The notes: generated by a model from the sequence alone, not told the origin. A DNA stretch of 64,000 nt from Bathymodiolus brooksi (GCA_963680875.1 OY804580.1:113711534-113775533); one strand, 5' to 3'. Positions 42,201 to 56,070 are shown, numbered from the stretch's first letter. A program made the numbers and translations.

Positions 42201-45200
42201 CTAATTTGCATAATCGGTCAAAATCGGCAAAAGTTCAAAGTTCATAAAAAATTCTATCATACATGCTAAAAAGCTCATCATTATGCTTATACAGTTCAAA
42301 TTTGGGCACATTCTGGCTTAAAATAGAGCAGTTTTGACCATTTGAAGAAATTTTTATTTTTGGTAACAGCGGCCATCTTGAATGGAGGACGGGGCTGTCG
42401 GACACAATTTTGAAAGGGACCCACCCAGGGGCCATCCCTCCCAGGTTTGGTTTAATTTGGTTCAGCAGTTTCAGAGGAGAAGATTTAAATGTGATCTTTT
42501 ATCAAAATATGCCTAATTTGCATAATCGGTATATATCGGCTGAAAAAAAAATTTCACAGAAAAACCCAGAATATATGTTAAACTATTCCTTGCCATGTAG
42601 CTGCAGTTAAAATTTGAGCTCATTTTGACTTACACTAAAGCAGCAATGGACAATTAAAATTTCATCCCCCCCTTTTTTCTATTTTGAGCTTGGCAGCCAT
42701 CTTGGTTGGAAGTCGGGATCAACGGACACAAATTTGGAAGGGGGCCATCCAAGAATCATTTCAGCAAAGTTTGGTTGAGATTGGCTCAGTAGTTTCCGAG
42801 GAGAAGATTTTTTAAAGATTTCATCCCCCCTTTTTTCTAATTTGCATAATCGGTCAAAATCGGCAAAAGTTCAAAGTTCATAAAAAATCCTGTCATACAT
42901 GCTAAAAAGCTCATCATTATGCTTATACAGTTCAAATTTGGGCACATTCTGGCTTAAAATAGAGTAGTTTTGGCCATTTGAAGAAATTTTTATTTTTGGT
43001 AACAGCGGCCATCTTGAATGGAGGACGGGGCTGTCGGACACAATTTTGAAAGGGACCCACCCAGGGGCCATCCCTCCCAGGTTTGGTTTAATTTGGTTCT
43101 GCAGTTTCAGAGGAGAAGATTTAAATGTGATCTTTTATCAAAATATGCCTAATTTGCATAATCGGTATATATCGGCTGAAAAAAAAATTTCACAGAAAAA
43201 TCCAGAATATATGTTAAACTATTCCTTGCCATGTAGCTGCAGTTAAAATTTGAGTTCATTTTGACTTACACTAAAGCAGCAATGGACAATTAAAATTTCA
43301 TCCCCCCTTTTTTCTATTTTGAGCTTGGCAGCCATCTTGGTTGGAAGTCGGGATCAACGGACACAATTTTGGAAGGGGGCCATCCAAGAATCATTTCAGC
43401 AAAGTTTGGTTGAGATTGGCTCAGTAGTTTCCGAGGAGAAGATTTTTTAAAGATTTCATCCCCCCTTTTTTCTAATTTGCATAATCGGTCAAAATCGGCA
43501 AAAGTTCAAAGTTCATAAAAAATCCTGTCATACATGCTAAAAAGCTCATCATTATGCTTATACAGTTCAAATTTGGGCACATTCTGGCTTAAAATAGAGC
43601 AGTTTTGGCCATTTGAAGAAATTTTTATTTTTGGTAACAGCGGCCATCTTGAATGGAGGACGGGGCTGTCGGACACAATTTTGAAAGGGACCCACCCAGG
43701 GGCCATCCCTGCCAGGTTTGGTTTAATTTGGTTCAGCAGTTTCAGAGGAGAAGATTTAAATGTGATCTTTTATCAAAATATGCCTAATTTGCATAATCGG
43801 TATATATCGGCTGAAAAAAAAATTTCACAGAAAAACCCAGAATATATGTTAAACTATTCCTTGCCATGTAGCTGCAGTTAAAATTTGAGCTCATTTTGAC
43901 TTACACTAAAGCAGCAATAGACAATTAAAATTTCATCCCCCCTTTTTTCTATTTTGAGCTTGGCAGCCATCTTGGTTGGAAGTCGGGATCAACGGACACA
44001 AATTTGGAAGGGGGCCATCCAAGAATCATTTCAGCAAAGTTTGGTTGAGATTGGCTCAGTAGTTTCCGAGGAGAAGATTTTTTAAAGATTTCATCCCCCC
44101 TTTTTTCTAATTTGCATAATCGGTCAAAATCGGCAAAAGTTCAAAGTTCATAAAAAATCCTGTCATACATGCTAAAAAGCTCATCATTATGCTTATACAG
44201 TTCAAATTTGGGCACATTCTGGCTTAAAATAGAGCAGTTTTGGCCATTTGAAGAAATTTTTATTTTTGGTAACAGCGGCCATCTTGAATGGAGGACGGGG
44301 CTGTCGGACACAATTTTGAAAGGGACCCACCCAGAGGCCATCCCTCCCAGGTTTGGTTTAATTTGGTTCAGCAGTTTCAGAGGAGAAGATTTAAATGTGA
44401 TCTTTTATCAAAATATGTCTAATTTGCATAATCGGTATATATCGGCTGAAAAAAAAATTTCACAGAAAAATCCAGAATACATGTTAAACTATTCCTTGCC
44501 ATGTAGCTGCAGTTAAAATTTGAGCTCATTTTGACTTACACTAAAGCAGCAATGGACAATTAAAATTTCATCCCCCCTTTTTTCTATTTTGAGCTTGGCA
44601 GCCATCTTGGTTGGAAGTCGGGATCAACGGACACAAATTTGGAAGGGGGCCATCCAAGAATCATTTCAGCAAAGTTTGGTTGAGATTGGCTCAGTAGTTT
44701 CCGAGGAGAAGATTTTTTAAAGATTTCATCCCCCCTTTTTTCTAATTTGCATAATCGGTCAAAATCGGCAAAAGTTCAAAGTTCATAAAAAATTCTATCA
44801 CACATTCTAAAAAGCTCATCATTATGCTTATACAGTTCAAATTTGGGCACATTCTGGCTTAAAATAGAGCAGTTTTGACCATTTGAAGAAATTTTTATTT
44901 TTGGTAACAGCGGCCATCTTGAATGGAGGACGGGGCTGTCGGACACAATTTTGAAAGGGACCCACCCAGGGGCCATCCCTCCCAGGTTTGGTTTAATTTG
45001 GTTCAGCAGTTTCAGAGGAGAAGATTTAAATGTGATCTTTTATCAAAATATGCCTAATTTGCATAATCGGTATATATCGGCTGAAAAAAAAATTTCACAG
45101 AAAAATCCAGAATATATGTTAAACTATTCCTTGCCATGTAGCTGCAGTTAAAATTTGAGCTCATTTTGACTTACACTAAAGCAGCAATGGACAATTAAAA

Positions 45201-48200
45201 TTTCATCCTCCCCTTTTTTCTATTTTGAGCTTGGCAGCCATCTTGGTTGGAAGTCGGGATCAACGGACACAAATTTGGAAGGGGGCCATCCAAGAATCAT
45301 TTCAGCAAAGTTTGGTTGAGATTGGCTCAGTAGTTTCCGAGGAGAAGATTTTTTAAAGATTTCATCCCCCCTTTTTTCTAATTTGCATAATCGGTCAAAA
45401 TCGGCAAAAGTTCAAAGTTCATAAAAAATCCTGTCATACATGCTAAAAAGCTCATCATTATGCTTATACAGTTCAAATTTGGGCACATTCTGGCTTAAAA
45501 TAGAGTAGTTTTGGCCATTTGAAGAAATTTTTATTTTTGGTAACAGCGGCCATCTTGAATGGAGGACGGGGCTGTCGGACACAATTTTGAAAGGGACCCA
45601 CCCAGGGGCCATCCCTCCCAGGTTTGGTTTAATTTGGTTCAGCAGTTTCAGAGGAGAAGATTTAAATGTGATCTTTTATCAAAATATGCCTAATTTGCAT
45701 AATCGGTATATATCGGCTGAAAAAAAAAATTCACAGAAAAATCCAGAATATATGTTAAACTATTCCTTGCCATGTAGCTGCAGTTAAAATTTGAGTTCAT
45801 TTTGACTTACACTAAAGCAGCAATGGACAATTAAAATTTCATCCCCCCTTTTTTCTATTTTGAGCTTGGCAGCCATCTTGGTTGGAAGTCGGGATCAACG
45901 GACACAATTTTGGAAGGGGGCCATCCAAGAATCATTTCAGCAAAGTTTGGTTGAGATTGGCTCAGTAGTTTCCGAGGAGAAGATTTTTTAAAGATTTCAT
46001 CCCCCCTTTTTTCTAATTTGCATAATCGGTCAAAATCGGCAAAAGTTCAAAGTTCATAAAAAATCCTGTCATACATGCTAAAAAGCTCATCATTATGCTT
46101 ATACAGTTCAAATTTGGGCACATTCTGGCTTAAAATAGAGCAGTTTTGGCCATTTGAAGAAATTTTTATTTTTGGTAACAGCGGCCATCTTGAATGGAGG
46201 ACGGGGCTGTCGGACACAATTTTGAAAGGGACCCACCCAGGGGCCATCCCTGCCAGGTTTGGTTTAATTTGGTTCAGCAGTTTCAGAGGAGAAGATTTAA
46301 ATGTGATCTTTTATCAAAATATGCCTAATTTGCATAATCGGTATATATTGGCTGAAATAAAAATTTCACAGAAAAATCCAGAATATATGTTAAACTATTC
46401 CTTGCCATGTAGCTGCAGTTAAAATTTGAGCTCATTTTGACTTACACTAAAGCAGCAATGGACAATTAAAATTTCATCCCCCCTTTTTTCTATTTTGAGC
46501 TTGGCAGCCATCTTGGTTGGAAGTCGGGATCAACGGACAAAAATTTGGAAGGGGGCCATCCAAGAATCATTTCAGCAAAGTTTGGTTGAGATTGGCTCAG
46601 TAGTTTCCGAGGAGAAGATTTTTTAAAGATTTCATCCCCCCTTTTTTCTAACTTGCATAATCGGTCAAAATCGGCAAAAGTTCAAAGTTCATAAAAAATC
46701 CTGTCATACATGCTAAAAAGCTCATCATTATGCTTATACAGTTCAAATTTGGGCACATTCTGGCTTAAAATAGAGCAGTTTTGGCCATTTGAAGAAATTT
46801 TTATTTTTGGTAACAGCGGCCATCTTGAATGGAGGACGGGGCTGTCGGACACAATTTTGAAAGGGACCCACCCAGGGGCCATCCCTGCCAGGTTTGGTTT
46901 CATTTGGTTCAGCAGTTTCAGAGGAGAAGATTTAAATGTGATCTTTTATCAAAATATGCCTATTTTGCATAATCGGTATATATCGGCTGAAAAAAAAAAT
47001 TCACAGAAAAATCCAGAATATATGTTAAACTATTCCTTGCCATGTAGCTGCAGTTAAAATTTGAGCTCATTTTGACTTACACTAAAGCAGCAATAGACAA
47101 TTAAAATTTCATCCCCCCTTTTTTCTATTTTGAGCTTGGCAGCCATCTTGGTTGGAAGTCGGGATCAACGGACACAAATTTGGAAGGGGGCCATCCAAGA
47201 ATCATTTCAGCAAAGTTTGGTTGAGATTGGCTCAGTAGTTTCCGAGGAGAAGATTTTTTAAAGATTTCATCCCCCCTTTTTTCTAATTTGCATAATCGGT
47301 CAAAATCGGCAAAAGTTCAAAGTTCATAAAAAATCCTGTCATACATGCTAAAAAGCTCATCATTATGCTTATACAGTTCAAATTTGGGCACATTCTGGCT
47401 TAAAATAGAGCAGTTTTGGCCATTTGAAGAAATTTTTATTTTTGGTAACAGCGGCCATCTTGAATGGAGGACGGGGCTGTCGGACACAATTTTGAAAGGG
47501 ACCCACCCAGGGGCCATCCCTGCCAGGTTTGGTTTAATTTGGTTCAGCAGTTTCAGAGGAGAAGATTTAAATGTGATCTTTTATCAAAATATGCCTAATT
47601 TGCATAATCGGTATATATCGGCTGAAAAAAAAATTTCACAGAAAAATCCAGAATATATGTTAAACTATTCCTTGCCATGTAGCTGCAGTTAAAATTTGAG
47701 CTCATTTTGACTTACACTAAAGCAGCAATAGACAATTAAAATTTCATCCCCCCTTTTTTCTATTTTGAGCTTGGCAGCCATCTTGGTTGGAAGTCGGGAT
47801 CAAAGGACACAAATTTGGAAGGGGGCCATCCAAGAATCATTTCAGCAAAGTTTGGTTGAGATTGGCTCAGTAGTTTCCGAGGAGAAGATTTTTTAAAGAT
47901 TTCATCCCCCCTTTTTTCTAATTTGCATAATCGGTCAAAATCGGCAAAAGTTCAAAGTTCATAAAAAATCCTGTCATACATGCTAAAAAGCTCATCATTA
48001 TGCTTATACAGTTCAAATTTGGGCACATTCTGGCTTAAAATAGAGCAGTTTTGGCCATTTGAAGAAATTTTTATTTTTGGTAACAGCGGCCATCTTGAAT
48101 GGAGGATGGGGCTGTCGGACACAATTTTGAAAGGGACCCACCCAGAGGCCATCCCTCCCAGGTTTGGTTTAATTTGGTTCAGCAGTTTCAGAGGAGAAGA

Positions 48201-51200
48201 TTTAAATGTGATCTTTTATCAAAATATGCCTAATTTGCATAATCGGTATATATTGGCTGAAAAAAAAATTTCACAGAAAAATCCAGAATATATGTTAAAC
48301 TATTCCTTGCCATGTAGCTGCAGTTAAAATTTGAGCTCATTTTGACTTACACTAAAGCAGCAATGGACAATTAAAATTTCATCCCCCCTTTTTTCTATTT
48401 TGAGCTTGGCAGCCATCTTGGTTGGAAGTCGGGATCAACGGACATACATTTGGAAGGGGGCCATCCAAGAATCATTTCAGCAAAGTTTGGTTGAGATTGG
48501 CTCAGTAGTTTCCGAGGAGAATATTTTTTAAAGATTTCATCCCCCCTTTTTTCTAATTTGCATAATCGGTCAAAATCGGCAAAAGTTCAAAGTTCATAAA
48601 AAATCCTGTCATACATGCTAAAAAGCTCATCGTTATGCTTATACAGTTCAAATTTGGGCACATTCTGGCTTAAAATAGAGCAGTTTTGGCCATTTGAAGA
48701 AATTTTTATTTTTGGTAACAGCGGCCATCTTGAATGGAGGACGGGGCTGTCGGACACAATTTTGAAAGGGACCCACCCAGGGGCCATCCCTCCCAGGTTT
48801 GGTTTCATTTGGTTCAGCAGTTTCAGAGGAGAAGATTTAAATGTGATCTTTTATCAAAATATGCCTAATTTGCATAATCGGTATATATCGGCTGAAAAAA
48901 AAATTTCACAGAAAAATCCAGAATATATGTTAAACTATTCCTTGCCATGTAGCTGCAGTTAAAATTTGAGCTCATTTTGACTTACACTAAAGCAGCAATA
49001 GACAATTAAAATTTCATCCCCCCTTTTTTCTATTTTGAGCTTGGCAGCCATCTTGGTTGGAAGTCGGGATCAACGGACACAAATTTGGAAGGGGGCCATC
49101 CAAGAATCATTTCAGCAAAGTTTGGTTGAGATTGGCTCAGTAGTTTCCGAGGAGAAGATTTTTTAAAGATTTCATCCCCCCTTTTTTCTAATTTGCATAA
49201 TCGGTCAAAATCGGCAAAAGTTCAAAGTTCATAAAAAATCCTGTCATACATGCTAAAAAGCTCATCATTATGCTTATACAGTTCAAATTTGGGCACATTC
49301 TGGCTTAAAATAGAGCAGTTTTGGCCATTTGAAGAAATTTTTATTTTTGGTAACAGCGGCCATCTTGAATGGAGGACGGGGCTGTCGGACACAATTTTGA
49401 AAGGGACCCACCCAGGGGCCATCCCTGCCAGGTTTGGTTAAATTTGGTTCAGCAGTTTCAGAGGAGAAGATTTAAATGTGATCTTTTATCAAAATATGCC
49501 TAATTTGCATAATCGGTATATATCGGCTGAAAAAAAAATTTCACAGAAAAATCCAGAATATATGTTAAACTATTCCTTGCCATGTAGCTGCAGTTAAAAT
49601 TTGAGCTCATTTTGACTTACACTAAAGCAGCAATAGACAATTAAAATTTCATCCCCCCTTTTTTCTATTTTGAGCTTGGCAGCCATCTTGGTTGGAAGTC
49701 GGGATCAACGGACACAAATTTGGAAGGGGGCCATCCAAGAATCATTTCAGCAAAGTTTGGTTGAGATTGGCTCAGTAGTTTCCGAGGAGAAGATTTTTTA
49801 AAGATTTCATCCCCCCTTTTTTCTAATTTGCATAATCGGTCAAAATCGGCAAAAGTTCAAAGTTCATAAAAAATCCTGTCATACATGCTAAAAAGCTCAT
49901 CATTATGCTTATACAGTTCAAATTTGGGCACATTCTGGCTTAAAATAGAGCAGTTTTGGCCATTTGAAGAAATTTTTATTTTTGGTAACAGCGGCCATCT
50001 TGAATGGAGGACGGGGCTGTCGGACACAATTTTGAAAGGGACCCACCCAGTGGCCATCCCTCCCAGGTTTGGTTTAATTTGGTTCAGCAGTTTCAGAGGA
50101 CAAGATTTAAATGTGATCTTTTATCAAAATATGCCTAATTTGCATAATCGGTATATATCGGCTGAAAAAAAAATTTCACAGAAAAATTCGGAATATATGT
50201 TAAACTATTCCTTGCCATGTAGCTGCAGTTAAAATTTGAGCTCATTTTGACTTACCCTAAAGCAGCAATGGACAATTAAAATTTCATCCCCCTTTTTTCT
50301 ATTTTGAGCTTGGCAGCCATCTTGGTTGGAAGTCGGGATCAACGGACACAATTTTGGAAGGGGGCCATCCAAGAATCATTTCAGCAAAGTTTGGTTGAGA
50401 TTGGCTCAGTAGTTTCCGAGGAGAAGATTTTTTAAAGATTTCATCCCCCCTTTTTTCTAATTTGCATAATCGGTCAAAATCGGCAAAAGTTCAAAGTTCA
50501 TAAAAAATCCTGTCATACATGCTAAAAAGCTCATCGTTATGCTTATACAGTTCAAATTTGGGCACATTCTGGCTTAAAATAGAGCAGTTTTGGCCATTTG
50601 AAGAAATTTTTATTTTTGGTAACAGCGGCCATCTTGAATGGAGGACGGGGCTGTCGGACACAATTTTGAAAGGGACCCACCCAGGGGCCATCCCTCCCAG
50701 GTTTGGTTTCATTTGGTTCAGCAGTTTCAGAGGAGAAGATTTAAATGTGATCTTTTATCAAAATATGCCTAATTTGCATAATCGGTATATATCGGCTGAA
50801 AAAAAAATTTCACAGAAAAATCCAGAATATATGTTAAACTATTCCTTGCCATGTAGCTGCAGTTAAAATTTGAGCTCATTTTGACTTACACTAAAGCAGC
50901 AATAGACAATTAAAATTTCATCCCCCCTTTTTTCTATTTTGAGCTTGGCAGCCATCTTGGTTGGAAGTCGGGATCAACGGACACAAATTTGGAAGGGGGC
51001 CATCCAAGAATCATTTCAGCAAAGTTTGGTTGAGATTGGCTCAGTAGTTTCCGAGGAGAAGATTTTTTAAAGATTTCATCCCCCCTTTTTTCTAATTTGC
51101 ATAATCGGTCAAAATCGGCAAAAGTTCAAAGTTCATAAAAAATCCTGTCATACATGCTAAAAAGCTCATCATTATGCTTATACAGTTCAAATTTGGGCAC

Positions 51201-54200
51201 ATTCTGGCTTAAAATAGAGCAGTTTTGGCCATTTGAAGAAATTTTTATTTTTGGTAACAGCGGCCATCTTGAATGGAGGACGGGGCTGTCGGACACAATT
51301 TTGAAAGGGACCCACCCAGGGGCCATCCCTGCCAGGTTTGGTTAAATTTGGTTCAGCAGTTTCAGAGGAGAAGATTTAAATGTGATCTTTTATCAAAATA
51401 TGCCTAATTTGCATAATCGGTATATATCGGCTGAAAAAAAAATTTCACAGAAAAATCCAGAATATATGTTAAACTATTCCTTGCCATGTAGCTGCAGTTA
51501 AAATTTGAGCTCATTTTGACTTACACTAAAGCAGCAATAGACAATTAAAATTTCATCCCCCCTTTTTTCTATTTTGAGCTTGGCAGCCATCTTGGTTGGA
51601 AGTCGGGATCAACGGACACAAATTTGGAAGGGGGCCATCCAAGAATCATTTCAGCAAAGTTTGGTTGAGATTGGCTCAGTAGTTTCCGAGGAGAAGATTT
51701 TTTAAAGATTTCATCCCCCCTTTTTTCTAATTTGCATAATCGGTCAAAATCGGCAAAAGTTCAAAGTTCATAAAAAATCCTGTCATACATGCTAAAAAGC
51801 TCATCATTATGCTTATACAGTTCAAATTTGGGCACATTCTGGCTTAAAATAGAGCAGTTTTGGCCATTTGAAGAAATTTTTATTTTTGGTAACAGCGGCC
51901 ATCTTGAATGGAGGACGGGGCTGTCGGACACAATTTTGAAAGGGACCCACCCAGAGCCCATCCCTCCCAGGTTTGGTTTAATTTGGTTCAGCAGTTTCAG
52001 AGGAGAAGATTTAAATGTGATCTTTTATCAAAATATGTCTAATTTGCATAATCGGTATATATCGGCTGAAAAAAAAAATTCACAGAAAAATCCAGAATAT
52101 ATGTTAAACTATTCCTTGCCATGTAGCTGCAGTTAAAATTTGAGCTCATTTTGACTTACACTAAAGCAGCAATGGACAATTAAAATTTCATCCCCCCTTT
52201 TTTCTATTTTGAGCTTGGCAGCCATCTTGGTTGGAAGTCGGGATCAACGGACACAAATTTGGAAGGGGGCCATCCAAGAATCATTTCAGCAAAGTTTGGT
52301 TGAGATTGGCTCAGTAGTTTCCGAGGAGAAGATTTTTTAAAGATTTCATCCCCCCTTGTTTCTAATTTGCATAATCGGTCAAAATCGGCAAAAGTTCAAA
52401 GTTCATAAAAAATCCTGTCATACATGCTAAAAAGCTCATCATTATGCTTATACAGTTCAAATTTGGGCACATTCTGGCTTAAAATAGAGCAGTTTTGGCC
52501 ATTTGAAGAAATTTCTATTTTTAGTAACAGCGGCCATCTTGAATGGAGGGCGGGTCTGTCGGACACAATTTTGAAAGGGACCCACCCGGGGACCATCTCT
52601 GCCAGGTTTGGTTTAATTTGGTTCAGCGGTTTCAGAGGAGAAGATTTAAATGCGATCTTTTATCAAAATATGCCTAATTTGCATAATCGGTATATATCGG
52701 CTGAAAGAAAAATTTCACAGAAAAATCCAGAATATATGTTAAACTATTCCTTGCCATGTAGCTGCAGTTAAAATTTGAGCTCATTTTGACTTACACTGAA
52801 ACAACAATGGACAATTAATATTTCATCCCCCTTTTTTCTATTTTGAGCTTGTCGGCCATCTTGGTTGGAAATCGGGATCAACGGACACAATTTTGGAAGG
52901 GGGCCATCCAAGAATCATTTCAGCAAAGTTTGGTTGAGATTGGCTCAGTAGTTTCCGAGGAGAAGATTTTTTAAAGATTTCATCCCCCCTTTTTTCTAAT
53001 TTGCATAATCAGTCAAAATCGGCAAAATTTCAAAGTTCATAAAAAATCCTGTAATACATGTTAAAAAGCTCATCATTATGCTTATACAGTTCAAATTTGG
53101 GCACATTCTGGCTTAAAATAGAGCAGTTTTGGCCATTTGAAGAAATTTCTATTTTTAGTAACAGCGGCCATCTTGAATGGAGGGCGGGTCTGTCGGACAC
53201 AATTTTGAAAGGGACCCACCCGGGGACCATCTCTGCCAGGTTTGGTTTAATTTGGTTCAGCGGTTTCAGAGGAGAAGATTTAAATGCGATCTTTTATCAA
53301 AATATGCCTAATTTGCATAATCGGTATATATCGGCTGAAAGAAAAATTTCACAGAAAAATCCAGAATATATGTTAAACTATTCCTTGCCATGTAGCTGCA
53401 GTTAAAATTTGAGCTCATTTTGACTTACACTGAAACAACAATGGACAATTAATATTTCATCCCCCTTTTTTCTATTTTGAGCTTGTCGGCCATCTTGGTT
53501 GGAAATCGGGATCAACGGACACAATTTTGGAAGGGGGCCATCCAAGAATCATTTCAGCAAAGTTTGGTTGAGATTGGCTCAGTAGTTTCCGAGGAGAAGA
53601 TTTTTTAAAGATTTCATCCCCCCTTTTTTCTAATTTGCATAATCAGTCAAAATCGGCAAAATTTCAAAGTTCATAAAAAATCCTGTAATACATGTTAAAA
53701 AGCTCATCATTATGCTTATACAGTTCAAATTTGGGCACATTCTGGCTTAAAATAGAGCAGTTTTGGCCATTTGAAGAAATTTCTATTTTTAGTAACAGCG
53801 GCCATCTTGAATGGAGGGCGGGCCTGTCGGACACAATTTTGAAAGGGACCCACCCAGGGACCATCCCCGCCAGGTTTGGTTTAATTTGGTTCAGCAGTTT
53901 CAGAGGAGAAGATTTAAATGTGATCTTTTATCAAAATATGCCTAATTTGCATAATCGGTATATATCGGCTGAAAGAAAAATTTAACAGAAAAATCCGCAA
54001 TATATGTTAAACCATTCCTTGCCATGTAGCTGCAGTTAAAATTTGAGCTCATTTTGACTTACACTGAAACAGCAATGGACAATTAATATTTCATCCCCCC
54101 TTTTTTCTATTTTGAGCTTGGCGGCCATCTTGGTTGGAAGTCGGGATCAACGGACACAATTTTGGAAGGGGGCCATCCAAGAATCATTTCAGCAAAGTTT

Positions 54201-55385
54201 GGTTGAGATTGGCTCAGTAGTTTCAGAGAAGAAGATTTTTTTTAAATTTCATCCCCCCTTTTTTCTAATTTGCATAATCAGTCAAAATCGGCAAAAGTTT
54301 AAAGTTCATAAAAAATCCTGTAATACATGTTAAAAAGCTCATCATTATGCTTATACAGTTCAAATTTGGGCACATTCTGGCTTAAAATAGAGCAGTTTTG
54401 GCCATTTGAAGAAATTTCTATTTTTAGTAACAGCGGCCATCTTGAATGGAGGGCGGGCCTGTCGGACACAATTTTGAAAGGGACCCACCCAGGGACCATC
54501 CCCGCCAGGTTTGGTTTAATTTGGTTCAGCAGTTTCAGAGGAGAAGATTTAAATGTGATCTTTTATCAAAATATGCCTAATTTGCATAATCGGTATATAT
54601 CGGCTGAAAGAAAAATTTCACAGAAAAATCCGCAATATATGTTAAACTATTCCTTGCCATGTAGCTGCAGTTAAAATTTGAGCTCATTTTGACTTACACT
54701 GAAACAGCAATGGACAATTAATATTTCATCCCCCCTTTTTTCTATTTTGAGCTTGGCGGCCATCTTGGTTGGAAGTCGGGATCAACGGACACAATTTTGG
54801 AAGGGGGCCATCCAAGAATCATTTCAGCAAAGTTTGGTTGAGATTGGCTCAGTAGTTTCAGAGAAGAAGATTTTTTTTAAATTTCATCCCCCCTTTTTTC
54901 TAATTTGCATAATCAGTCAAAATCGGCAAAAGTTTAAAGTTCATAAAAAATCCTGTAATACATGTTAAAAAGCTCATCATTATGCTTATACAGTTCAAAT
55001 TTGGGCACATTCTGGCTTAAAATAGAGCAGTTTTGGCCATTTGAAGAAATTTCTATTTTTAGTAACAGCGGCCATCTTGAATGGAGGGCGGGCCTGTCGG
55101 ACACAATTTTGAAAGGGACCCAACCAGGGACCATCCCTGCCAGGTTTGGTTTAATTTGGTTCAGCGGTTTCAGAGGAGAAGATTTAAATGTGATCTTTTA
55201 TCAAAATATGCCTAATTTGCATAATCGGTATATATCGGCTGAAAGAAAAATTTCACAGAAAAATCCGGAATATATGTTAAACTACTTCTTGCCATGTAGC
55301 TGCAGTTAAAATTTGAGCTCATTTTGTCTTACACTAAAGCAGCAATGGACAATTAAAATTTCATCCCCCCTTTTTTCTATTTTGA
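30290..55385. repeat. 635-bp tandem satellite, about 39 copies (~25 kb)
   Basis: Landmarks such as CATCTTGAATGGAGGACGGG and CATCTTGGTTGGAAGTCGGG recur every 634-637 bases. Each unit is itself an old dimer of two ~320-bp halves, each with a GCCATCTTG block, a GGACACAATTTTG block, an AGGAGAAGATTT block and TAATTTGCATAATCGGT. Copies between about 30.9 and 52.3 kb are almost identical. Those at 29.9-30.6 and 52.4-55.3 kb share older variants (AAATTTCTATTTTTAGTAAC, GGAGGGCGGG). Short open frames on both strands recur in every unit and are artefacts. Confidence 0.97.
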
Positions 55386-56000
55386 GCTTGGCAGCCATCT
55401 TGGTTGGAAGTCGGGATCACCGGACACAATTTTGGAAGGGGGCCATCCAAGAATCATTTCAGCAAAGTTTGGTTGCAATTGGCCCAGTGGTTTCTGAGGA
55501 GAAGATTAAAATGTGAAATGTTGACAGACGGACGACGGACGACAGACGACTGACGAAAAGTGATGACAATAGCTCACATGGCCTAAAGGCCAGGTGAGTT
55601 AAAAAGGGCAATAACTCCAAGATGGGTAATCAGATTTACTTCAAAATTGCAGGGTAGGTAGATCTTGATGTGTTGATCATTTTTACCCCATGTCAGATTT
55701 TTGATATTATTAACGGTTTTTGAGTTATTACCCAAAACCTGCAATTTTACCATATGTTCTATTTTAAGTAAAAGCGCCCATGTTGGTTGGTGCACGGCAT
55801 CACCGGACACAATTTTGAAACTAGACACCCTAGTGATGATTCAGACCAAGTTTGGTTTCCATTGGTCTAGTACTTTCAGAGGAGAAGATTATTGAAAAAG
55901 TTTACGACATACGACGGACGCCAAGTGATGGCAATAGCTCACATGACCCTTTGGGTCAGGTGAGCTAAAAACAGCTGATAAAAGTGAGAAATAAAATCAA

Positions 56001-56070
56001 ACACCGGCAAAAAGTGCAAGACAGGGAAATCGTGTCGGAGATTTCCCTGTCTTGCACTTTTTGCCGGTGT
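56001..56070. repeat. Perfect inverted repeat, 30-bp arms, 10-base loop
   Basis: ACACCGGCAAAAAGTGCAAG.. at 56001-56030 is exactly complementary to 56041-56070. The loop is CGTGTCGGAG. Flanking bases extend the pairing imperfectly by about ten more. Confidence 0.97.

Larger units (their letters stand above)
28602..55600. mobile_element. Inner Helentron-like element, 27 kb because of satellite expansion
   Basis: It begins CCAGAGGCTCCCAGGAGCCT and ends with GACGAAAAGTGATGACAATA plus a hairpin (GGCCTAAAGGCCAGGTGAGTT). Its flanks rejoin the outer element: 'tttgatgaaa' on the left and 'aaaagggcaataactcc' on the right, the same junction seen uninterrupted at about 27632-27656. Confidence 0.72.
27169..55970. 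mobile_element. Outer Helentron-like element carrying a nested element and satellite
   Basis: It starts TAGAGGCTTCCAGGTGCCTG with TAGCTCACCTGG just inside. It ends in the hairpin AGCTCACATGACCC/TTTGGGTCAGGTGAGCT followed by AAAA. The subterminal inverted pair TAGCTCACCTG / CAGGTGAGCTA plus a terminal 3' hairpin resembles non-autonomous Helentrons (HINEs) and the bivalve 'pearl' elements. Without the insertion it is about 1.8 kb. No protein is encoded. Confidence 0.65.

Noticed and set aside
30800..55320. Dozens of recurring open frames (66 and 115-134 residues) on both strands of the satellite
   Set aside because: They repeat at exactly the 635-bp period, occur on both strands over the same bases, and break wherever one unit has an indel. 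They are by-products of a homogenised repeat, not a gene family.
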